A stretch of DNA of 64,000 bases, taken from Blastomussa wellsi (lineage: Eukaryota; Cnidaria; Anthozoa; Scleractinia; Plerogyridae). Shown here piece by piece: positions 55,660-62,098 of this stretch; position 1 is the stretch's first letter, and each line of letters begins with the position of its first letter. The notes under the pieces are model-generated. The model ran no database searches and was not told the origin of the DNA. It saw only the letters and a program-made list of their open reading frames with translations. The stretch lies in the NCBI GenBank assembly GCA_947652115.1, contig OX393574.1:12592654-12656653 (forward strand). Reading direction: 5' to 3'. A program made the translations under genes and the position numbers.

Positions 55660-56653
55660 ATGGAGCAAGCAGAGATGCCGGAGATGAAGAAGGAAGAAGA
55701 AGAACTGACTGACCAAATACAGTTTTTGCAAAGTGAACAAGGTAATTATATTCATTATCAACCCGGTGACGCATCGCCGACTAAAAAAAACAAAAAAGTC
55801 AAACCGCGGCAAAAAGAAGAAGAAGAAAGGAGATGAATCTCCTACACGTTACATGTTGCCTAAAGATTTCCCACCGGCTTCCAACAAGAAGAAGAAGAAG
55901 AAGAAGAAAGAAGTTGTGGAAGTGATGGAAGAGGGTGAAATACCGTCGTACGATGAAGCCATTGATTTTTTCAACAAGTTCTTTCCACAAGCAGAAGTGA
56001 ATTGTCCGATTCACAACAATGTTCCACTTCAAGAAAAAACAGCAAGCAATGGATGGAAGTACCTGGTTTGTGGTGTGGGAAGAGATGATCGTAAAGATCA
56101 TTGTTTTGTCTTGGTGGACAAAAACGACGCCAAAACGTATATCGACATCGTTCGAAATACGAACACTGTGATGACTTACTACTCAAACAACCTGGATAAA
56201 TTGTTGTGTTACTGCGACGAACCGACCATTCTCAGTATCTCCTATTCGCCGAAGAATCCAGATCGTCCTTACTTCCGCTGCAGACGAAACATGTGCAAAT
56301 TCTTTCAATGGGCTGATTTGCTACCGAGAGGAAAAGTATTGGCTTGGATGGAAGGAGGAAAACGTCATCATGGCAACACCCATTGGTCCAGAGATGAACA
56401 AGGTTACCCATTGAGAGGACAAGATTCTCCCTGGCATCACAAACCCACCTACACCGATGTCAATTCCATTCCTTTTGACCAGTCGTTGTGGCTCGAGTGT
56501 CAAAAAGTAAACATCGCGTTCTTGGAACAGAATCAAGAGGTGATAAGTCCTCCAGAAATAAAGGGATGTCACTATACCGAAGAGAATGAACCTGCGTTAA
56601 AGAATCAGATTTACATCAGACGTCTGATGAAGAAGCATGGACTAACAGGATGA
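55660..56653 (+). CDS. GRF zinc-finger protein, probable ssDNA binding (frame change near start)
   Basis: Starts MEQAEMPEMKK at 55660. This frame closes at 55836 while the domain-bearing frame continues to 56653. A GTAATT donor after CAAG (55742) and an AG at 55828-55829 would join them in phase, removing 88 bases; the acceptor lacks a pyrimidine tract, so this is only a candidate. The main part has Lys-rich runs, a Cys/His module (CPIH and CGVGRDDRKDHC) and a GRF finger: CYCDEP, then DRPYFRC, then MCKFFQWAD (bases 56207-56320). GRF fingers bind single-stranded nucleic acid in TOP3A, APEX2 and NEIL3. A replication role is likely. Ends ATGA into the exonuclease-like gene. Confidence 0.65.
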
Positions 56654-57171
56654 AAGAGAAAGTGTGTATGATATTGGACTTGGAGGGATTTTTCGTCAAC
56701 CAGAAATTTCAAGTGCGAGAACTGGGATATTACGCTTGGACAGGAGATCACGGACGATACGCATTTTACGCAAAAGTACCTTGGTACAATTTATCCAAAG
56801 AAGACAAAAGAACTGTTGCCTTTCAAAAATATAACATTCACGGACTGACGTACGATCCAATAAAACAAGAAAGAGGATACGAGTCTCACCAGTTGGAAGA
56901 GATATTATTGAATTTGTATAAGAACAACAAATGCAATGAAAGATATGTAATAGCCTACAAAGGAGGACATGTAGAAAAAGATTTGTTGAATAGACTTAAC
57001 ATTCAAAGTTTAAACCTTGAAGTGTATAATTGTCCTAAATACGAAATACTAAAATCGAGTGTTGTCGAGCCTTTGCCCGATTGCGGATTTCATTTCAATT
57101 GTTGTAACACTCATTGCAGCATGGTCGAATGTCATGCTTTTTGGTTATGGATGAACACTTACGTAGAATAA
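56650..57171 (+). CDS. DEDD-type 3'-5' exonuclease-like protein
   Basis: 173 residues. An RNase H-fold exonuclease pattern: ILDLEGFF (Asp-x-Glu, residues 9-11) at the N-terminus, AYKGGHVEKDLL in the middle and HCSMVECHAFWLW near the end (acidic/His pair). The C-terminal CxxxHFNCCNxHC may bind zinc. It could trim 3' ends in replication or repair. The stop TAA lies inside the poly(A) signal AATAAA (57167-57172). Family call is moderate: motif spacing is right, but I cannot name the nearest relative. Confidence 0.5.
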   Translation: MKEKVCMILDLEGFFVNQKFQVRELGYYAWTGDHGRYAFYAKVPWYNLSKEDKRTVAFQKYNIHGLTYDPIKQERGYESHQLEEILLNLYKNNKCNERYVIAYKGGHVEKDLLNRLNIQSLNLEVYNCPKYEILKSSVVEPLPDCGFHFNCCNTHCSMVECHAFWLWMNTYVE

Positions 57172-57206
57172 AATCAGACTTTTTTTTCAAACAACATTGT
57201 TTTATT
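57167..57206. terminator. Convergent poly(A) signals
   Basis: AATAAA on the plus strand (57167-57172) overlaps the exonuclease stop codon. AATAAA on the minus strand (57206-57201) serves the small minus-strand genes. Their 3' ends overlap by a few tens of bases. Confidence 0.7.
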
Positions 57207-57303
57207 TACATCTCTTCTAACGTTGAAAAATTTACAAAAGTATTCACTATGAGCGAGTGCTACATCACAGATATTTTTTTCCTATCATGCATTTACAATG
57301 ATT

Positions 57304-57588
57304 CTACAAAATAAAACTCTTAACGAATTTTATACGAGCGAGTGCTTGGTCAAGATTCTCACCTAGGAAAACGGTGGTGAAGTTCCACTCCTCAATGTCA
57401 TAATATTCTCCATATATTGATCCACAGCAAGTCAAGAAAACGCGACCACCCCACTTGGCTGTTATCTCGCCCCATTTTATCTCCTTCACAAACTTCTCGT
57501 GATGGGCGTTGTGCACTCTGTGAAGAGGTTGTGTACATGCAGGAGGTTCCCGGCCACAGACTACACAGCATGAAGGCATACAAGACAT
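57304..57588 (-). CDS. Small Cys-rich protein, candidate alternative exon
   Basis: 94 residues from MSCMPSCCVVCGREPPAC. A CC-CxxC cluster and later TCCGSIYG suggest zinc binding, with the HNAHHEKF segment supplying His. A good acceptor, TTTTGTTTTATTTCATCAG, ends two bases before the ATG (AG|TCATG). This could be an alternative terminal exon joined to the first exon of the 58238 gene. Function unknown. Confidence 0.5.
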   Translation of the reverse strand: MSCMPSCCVVCGREPPACTQPLHRVHNAHHEKFVKEIKWGEITAKWGGRVFLTCCGSIYGEYYDIEEWNFTTVFLGENLDQALARIKFVKSFIL

Positions 57589-57664
57589 GACTGATGAAAT
57601 AAAACAAAAATGATAACGCAACAAAATACAGAACAACGGTCGATGAAATAGTTCATAAAATCGT

Positions 57665-57919
57665 TTATAAAAATGTTTTTCCGTACATAACAATGTCCGC
57701 CTTACGAATGGCGTCACGCAGTTGCAAGAGGCGGTTATGGTATTCTTCACTACCTCTGGCAACGCGTGCAAGTGAAACAATGTTTCTCATCAGTCTACGT
57801 AAAACTTTAACTAGCTTCTTAAATCTTCTGGTATGCCGATTTTCTTTATCTTCCACTAATAATCTTTCACAGGTGACAAGTCTCTCTTTACTTTCACGAA
57901 AAATATCCACAGACTCCAT
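57665..57919 (-). CDS. Small basic helical protein, candidate alternative exon
   Basis: 84 residues (MESVDIFRESKERLVTCE), helical, Arg/Lys-rich in the middle (RRFKKLVKVLRRLMRN). It begins at AG|TCATG like the next gene, with a pyrimidine-rich stretch and ACCATCAG about 30 bases upstream. No family recognised. Confidence 0.5.
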   Translation of the reverse strand: MESVDIFRESKERLVTCERLLVEDKENRHTRRFKKLVKVLRRLMRNIVSLARVARGSEEYHNRLLQLRDAIRKADIVMYGKTFL

Positions 57920-57974
57920 GACTCACGAATCACTCAAAGGACAACTGATGGTAAAATAAAACAAAAAATACAGA

Positions 57975-58238
57975 TCAAGGATCTAATTTGTCGAAGGCCT
58001 CTGACCATCTTAACAAGTCGATCCACAAGGAACGCACTTCAGTTTCTTCGGCAGTGGCATCCCAGGATAATTGCAGTATCCTATCAAGGAACCAGGGGCC
58101 GTCTTCAATTAAATCAACCATTTGTAAATAAGTTTCACCTTCACAATTTTCTTTATGTGCTTCCAGCTTTGATGACATCAATGTGGTAGCTTCTTCGTAG
58201 GTGTCCAGTAACAGTTGCTTCTCTATCCTCTCGCTCAT
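57975..58238 (-). CDS. Small acidic helical protein under promoter P2 (minus side)
   Basis: 87 residues (MSERIEKQLLLDTYEEAT), acidic, with a Trp-rich C-terminal half (GPWFLDRILQLSW). The minus TATA (TATATAAG, about 58283-58276) lies about 40 bases upstream. An AAG|GTGAAA site at 58138 after codon 33 (phase 1) would join in frame to the AG|TCATG acceptors of the two downstream genes. Function unknown. Confidence 0.55.
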   Translation of the reverse strand: MSERIEKQLLLDTYEEATTLMSSKLEAHKENCEGETYLQMVDLIEDGPWFLDRILQLSWDATAEETEVRSLWIDLLRWSEAFDKLDP

Positions 58239-58269
58239 CTTTAAAGGGTAACTGACGGTGTGGGATGGA

Positions 58270-58422
58270 AAGCCTTATATACATTCAAAACAGGTCACGT
58301 GACGGCAATTGTATGGGGATGGGGGGGTATCCCCCCTTTTCATCAGCCAATCAGGAACCAACTCATGACCTATATAAGTAACTCACTTGCAGCGTTTGCT
58401 TCATTCTCAAGTTTGACACAAG
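58270..58422. promoter_or_regulatory. Divergent promoter P2 (array 2 + PolB / small minus genes)
   Basis: Minus TATA at about 58283-58276, GTCACGTG (58294-58301), a G6-TAT-C6 palindrome (58321-58336), CCAATCAGGAACCA (58348-58361) and plus TATA TATATAAG (58371-58378). Bases 58320-58379 match promoter P1 at 43651-43710 with about five differences. The array-2 ATG is 45 bases past the TATA. Confidence 0.82.
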
Positions 58423-59091
58423 ATGGCAAGCAACGATGACAGAGAGAAGTTATGGAGGAAGAAAGGACCAATGCAATGGGAGTTTCTTGGAGAAGAAAAA
58501 GAAGCAGAAGAAGAGGTAAGAAGTCATTGGGATGCATTGCCAGAAGAAATCAAAGAAAAGATACAATGGGCAAGTGTAGAAATGCATGTACGGGAACGAT
58601 TGAACACTCGTTGCGAGATTAAGAAGCTAGAAGTAAATGAAGATAATCATTATCTCCATCTACCTGTGACTTTGGACTTTCAACACTACACATGCATGAA
58701 AACTGTTCTGTTAAACAAGAGCAAAACAGAATTTGGAACTTGGGAATTAATTCATTTATTCTTGGATCCTTGCGAAAGTTGCGATTTATTCCTCTCTCGT
58801 TACGAAGAAAAAACAAATGAAACGGGACAAATTGTAAATCAAGGAACATTGTATGGTGATTCGGATCGAATTCCTTTCATGAAAACGGATGAACGTTGGT
58901 TTCATCAAGAATGCATAGATCACACTGACAAACATGGATATTGTTACCTGTGTGCAACACATTTCGATCCGGAAAAGGCATGCGATGACTTTCGTCACTT
59001 CTTCTTTTATCCCAGAGATGAAAAGTACGATGAAATCAAAAAGTTACCGTTTTGCGATGAAGACAAATTGGTTGTTCATTTTCTTGTTTGA
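58423..59091 (+). CDS. Array 2 leader exon plus unit 1 (unspliced form)
   Basis: 222 residues. The first 31 codons (MASNDDREKLWRKKGPMQWE and an acidic run ending EAEEE) stop at GAG|GTAAGA, a strong donor at 58516 in phase 0. Unspliced, the frame continues into unit 1: SHWDALPEEIKEKIQW (F-box-like LPxE helix), then CESCDLFL (CxxC), WFHQEC (HxxC) and an extra CYLC knuckle. Eight downstream units have phase-0 acceptors that fit the same donor. Role unknown. The zinc plus F-box-like layout suggests a protein-interaction or ubiquitin-adaptor module (inference). Confidence 0.72.
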   Translation: MASNDDREKLWRKKGPMQWEFLGEEKEAEEEVRSHWDALPEEIKEKIQWASVEMHVRERLNTRCEIKKLEVNEDNHYLHLPVTLDFQHYTCMKTVLLNKSKTEFGTWELIHLFLDPCESCDLFLSRYEEKTNETGQIVNQGTLYGDSDRIPFMKTDERWFHQECIDHTDKHGYCYLCATHFDPEKACDDFRHFFFYPRDEKYDEIKKLPFCDEDKLVVHFLV

Positions 59092-59100
59092 AATTCGCAG

Positions 59101-59577
59101 ATAATCAGTCATTGGGATATTCTTCCCGTCGAAATACAACAAAAGATACAATGGAAAGCGGATCGTTTGATGATTGAGACAAAACGCAATCGCAAATTGA
59201 CATATTGGTTCAACTTGAAAGTTGTATTGGATCAATGTTGTCATTGTGGATTCTTCATAGACATGAGACATCGCATAGATGAAGAAGGAAATTTCAAGAG
59301 TAACAGATTCGTATTTCGAAAAAGATACAATGACTTTGGTCGTTACGAATATTTAAATCAGATTTGGGACATGGATCGTTTACCTTCTCGCATGATTGAG
59401 CAGAGTGAGGAAAAAATAACATTGTGGGAACAATACATTCGTACCGTGACCGAGGGAGAATGCGTAACATTTTGCGACGAAGGATTATGGGTACACCCAG
59501 ATTGCATTATACCCTATCACATTTCTATTCGCAGGGAATGGGAGTCAACCCATGGGATCGATTACCAGACGAACTGA
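59101..59577 (+). CDS. Array 2 alternative unit 2
   Basis: Acceptor TTGAAATTCGCAG ends at 59100; phase-0 start IISHWDILPVEIQQKIQW. CHHCGFFIDMRHRIDEEGN is the CxxC module and WVHPDC the HxxC end. About 158 codons. It has no ATG at its start, so it needs the leader. It overlaps unit 3 by 43 bases in another frame. Confidence 0.65.
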   Translation: MISHWDILPVEIQQKIQWKADRLMIETKRNRKLTYWFNLKVVLDQCCHCGFFIDMRHRIDEEGNFKSNRFVFRKRYNDFGRYEYLNQIWDMDRLPSRMIEQSEEKITLWEQYIRTVTEGECVTFCDEGLWVHPDCIIPYHISIRREWESTHGIDYQTN

Positions 59578-59897
59578 AACGAATCATACAGCGACAAGCT
59601 GATCAAATCATGATCAACATCATTCACCATTTACCGTATTGGTCTGATTTGTTCAATTCCTTGGACCCTTGTATTTATTGTCATAGCTTCATATACTATC
59701 ATTCAATGGAAGATCCTCCATCGTATCTATGGCTAAAATCGCGTTTACCTTGGCACTATTACAAAACGAAGGGAAGATATGTATCTGGATGTATTTACGT
59801 TGACAAAATTGAAAACAAAAACAGGATAAAACCAGATGGATGGATACATTGCTATTGCATCGGAAATCACTTTCTATGCTCAAACTTTTCACAGTGA
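59535..59897 (+). CDS. Array 2 alternative unit 3
   Basis: Acceptor CATTTCTATTCGCAG ends at 59534, inside the end of unit 2. Phase-0 start GMGVNPWDRLPDELKRIIQR, then CIYCHSFI and WIHCYC. The first 45 bases are almost identical to those of unit 4, a recent duplication. Confidence 0.65.
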   Translation, partial: GMGVNPWDRLPDELKRIIQRQADQIMINIIHHLPYWSDLFNSLDPCIYCHSFIYYHSMEDPPSYLWLKSRLPWHYYKTKGRYVSGCIYVDKIENKNRIKPDGWIHCYCIGNHFLCSNFSQ

Positions 59898-59915
59898 TCA
59901 CATTTCTGTTCGCAG

Positions 59916-60332
59916 GAAGCTGGAGTCAACCCATGGGATCGATTACCAGACGAACTGAAACGAATCATACAACGAAAAGCCGATCAAATTATGATCAATA
60001 TCATTCACCATTCGCCTTATTGGAATGCTTTGGATTCGATCTTGGACCCTTGTATTCATTGTAACACTTTCATTCACACTTTCGGCTCGAGTTACTGGCC
60101 ACCGTCTCTATGGCACAAATGCACTTTACCTTGCTACTATTTCGAAAATGATGGTGACGTAAATGAATTTTACATTGACAAATTCAAACTAGTGAACTTA
60201 CAACGCACAAGAGAAGTACTGAAAAATCATTCTGAATCAAAATGGATTCATTTGTATTGCATCGGAAATTACCTTTTATCCTTTCCAATACAAAAAAGAC
60301 CAAGATTAAAAAGAATTTTTTCTATCTTTTAA
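59916..60332 (+). CDS. Array 2 alternative unit 4
   Basis: Acceptor CATTTCTGTTCGCAG ends at 59915. Phase-0 start EAGVNPWDRLPDELKRIIQR, then CIHCNTFI and WIHLYC. Basic C-terminal tail (KRPRLKRIF). Lacks a start codon at its 5' end. Confidence 0.65.
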   Translation, partial: EAGVNPWDRLPDELKRIIQRKADQIMINIIHHSPYWNALDSILDPCIHCNTFIHTFGSSYWPPSLWHKCTLPCYYFENDGDVNEFYIDKFKLVNLQRTREVLKNHSESKWIHLYCIGNYLLSFPIQKRPRLKRIFSIF

Positions 60333-60335
60333 CAG

Positions 60336-60734
60336 ATGAGTCTATGGGATTTTCTACCGGAAGAGATAAAACTAAAGATTTTGTGGATAGCTGATAAAAT
60401 GGAACGCAAATTGGAACATCGCAGATTCAGGCACTATTTAAGAGACTATACAAAACCATGTGCCACGTGCGGTTTGTTCTTGGACATGAATCAACGAATA
60501 AACAAAAGGGGAGACATCTACGGTTCCCCGCGCAATATCCTTGATTTCGAACGCATGCCTAACGTAAAGAATGAATTCGGTAAAGAAGATTGGCATCACT
60601 ACGAATGCGTAAAAGATCGTTTTCATCCCATGGTGCAACATTACTTCGAACGTTATAAACATTATCATCGCAAACAAAAGAAGCAAAACAAAAGAAGAAG
60701 GAAACTCATATTCACCATGGCTTTAGCTGATTAA
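60336..60734 (+). CDS. Array 2 alternative unit 5
   Basis: Acceptor CTATCTTTTAACAG ends at 60335. Phase-0 start MSLWDFLPEEIKLKILW, then CATCGLFLDMNQRIN and WHHYEC, and a Lys/Arg-rich tail (KQKKQNKRRRK). Its first codon happens to be ATG. Confidence 0.65.
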   Translation: MSLWDFLPEEIKLKILWIADKMERKLEHRRFRHYLRDYTKPCATCGLFLDMNQRINKRGDIYGSPRNILDFERMPNVKNEFGKEDWHHYECVKDRFHPMVQHYFERYKHYHRKQKKQNKRRRKLIFTMALAD

Positions 60735-60756
60735 CTTTTTTTCGGTCTTTTCACAG

Positions 60757-61110
60757 AGTCATTGGAATTTTCTGCCAGAAGAAATGAAACGAAAAATTCA
60801 ATGGCTTTCGGACAAATCGTATGTGGAAGACAAACTCAAATACAACCATAGATTTTGGTACAAGTTTCACTTACGATTATCTCCTTGTCAACTTTGCGGT
60901 CACTTCGTGAACACGAGAGACAGAATAGAACCGTCAGGGAACTTCAAACAAGAGAATGCATACCCTGTCATGTGTAGGATAGCTCATCAGACATTCAATC
61001 ATCCGTATATAGATCAATGGGAATATTGGCATGGATATACGGATGAGGGTCACCTTTTTTTATCAATAATGAGACCTCCCTTTGAACACACGTGTCTTGA
61101 TTGCAGATAA
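60757..61110 (+). CDS. Array 2 alternative unit 6
   Basis: Acceptor CGGTCTTTTCACAG ends at 60756. Phase-0 start SHWNFLPEEMKRKIQW, then CQLCGHFVNTRDRIE and FEHTCLDC. Its stop TAA (61108-61110) lies inside the acceptor boundary of unit 7. Confidence 0.65.
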   Translation, partial: SHWNFLPEEMKRKIQWLSDKSYVEDKLKYNHRFWYKFHLRLSPCQLCGHFVNTRDRIEPSGNFKQENAYPVMCRIAHQTFNHPYIDQWEYWHGYTDEGHLFLSIMRPPFEHTCLDCR

Positions 61111-61451
61111 AGAGTCACTGGGACAGTTTACCGGAAGAATTGAAAAGATACATTCAATGGCAGGCAGATCTCATGCACGTAAAAGAGAAACTCGTTTACA
61201 ACAATCAGTTTTGGAAATCATTTCATTTTTGGTTTATGGGTCGATGTATATATTGCGATTGTTACCTGAACATGAAAAACAAAATAGACGCAGAAGGCAA
61301 TTACAAGTGCGAATCAGAAAAAATATGGAAAAAAAGACAATGGGTAGACAACAAAGAATGGGAAGCAGTATTCAGTGTATATGACGATCCTCCCTTCACA
61401 AAATATTACTTTGAACATGAAAATTGTGCATTGATTTCTCCGCACAGATAA
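61107..61451 (+). CDS. Array 2 alternative unit 7
   Basis: Acceptor TCTTGATTGCAG ends at 61106. Phase-0 start IKSHWDSLPEELKRYIQW, then CIYCDCYLNMKNKIDAEGN and FEHENC. Nearly identical to unit 8 (period 341 bases). Stop TAA at 61449-61451 lies in the unit-8 acceptor boundary. Confidence 0.68.
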   Translation: MKSHWDSLPEELKRYIQWQADLMHVKEKLVYNNQFWKSFHFWFMGRCIYCDCYLNMKNKIDAEGNYKCESEKIWKKRQWVDNKEWEAVFSVYDDPPFTKYYFEHENCALISPHR

Positions 61452-61792
61452 AGAGTCGCTGGGATGCATTACCGGAAGAATTGAAAAGATACATTCAATG
61501 GAAGGCAGATCTCATGCATGTAAAAGACAGACTCAATTACAACAATCAGATTTGGAAATCATTTCATTTTTGGTTTATGGGTCGATGTATATATTGCGAT
61601 TGTTACCTGAACATGAAAAACAAAATAGACGCAGAAGGCAATTACAAGTGCGAATCAGAAAAAATATGGAAAAAAAGACAATGGGTAGACAACAAAGAAT
61701 GGGAAGCAGTATTCAGTGTATATGACGATCCTCCCACAACAAAACATCACTTTCAACATTGCGATTGTGTATTGTTTTCTCCGCACAGATGA
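61448..61792 (+). CDS. Array 2 alternative unit 8
   Basis: Acceptor TTTCTCCGCACAG ends at 61447. Phase-0 start IKSRWDALPEELKRYIQW, then CIYCDCYLNMKNKIDAEGN and FQHCDC. Differs from unit 7 mainly near its two ends. Stop TGA at 61790-61792 sits in the unit-9 acceptor boundary. Confidence 0.68.
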   Translation: MKSRWDALPEELKRYIQWKADLMHVKDRLNYNNQIWKSFHFWFMGRCIYCDCYLNMKNKIDAEGNYKCESEKIWKKRQWVDNKEWEAVFSVYDDPPTTKHHFQHCDCVLFSPHR

Positions 61793-62088
61793 AAAGTCAC
61801 TGGGATGCATTACCAGAAGAATTAAAAAGATACATTCAATGGCAGGCAGATCTCATGCACGTAAAAGAGAAAAAGAAAATGTGGTCAAAAACATTGAACA
61901 CTTTCAGTTATTGTCGACGTTGCAGTTTTTTTCTGGAAATGAGACACAGGCTTTGGAAAAATGGAGACATACGAGGAAACCCCACATTAATAGACAACAC
62001 ATGGCGAATACCATCCATGTGTCATTTAAATCCCAGTCAATCAGATTGGCACCACAATTATTGTTGTCTTGACATGATTGCAGATTGA
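61789..62088 (+). CDS. Array 2 alternative unit 9
   Basis: Acceptor TTTCTCCGCACAG ends at 61788, the same sequence as for unit 8. Phase-0 start MKSHWDALPEELKRYIQW, then CRRCSFFLEMRHRLW and WHHNYCC. Shortest unit (about 100 codons). Its stop TGA (62086-62088) follows an acceptor-like TGATTGCAG that could serve the PolB exon. Confidence 0.65.
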   Translation: MKSHWDALPEELKRYIQWQADLMHVKEKKKMWSKTLNTFSYCRRCSFFLEMRHRLWKNGDIRGNPTLIDNTWRIPSMCHLNPSQSDWHHNYCCLDMIAD

Positions 62089-62098
62089 TGACGACACC

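Noticed and set aside
55783..55800. Programmed -1 frameshift at the A-run in the GRF gene
   Set aside because: A -1 slip leads to the third frame, not to the GRF frame. The needed change is +1 (or a short intron).
61082..61384. Arg-rich frames across array-2 units (also 61498-61725)
   Set aside because: Out-of-frame shadows of units 7 and 8. The zinc motifs and splice phase support the other frame.
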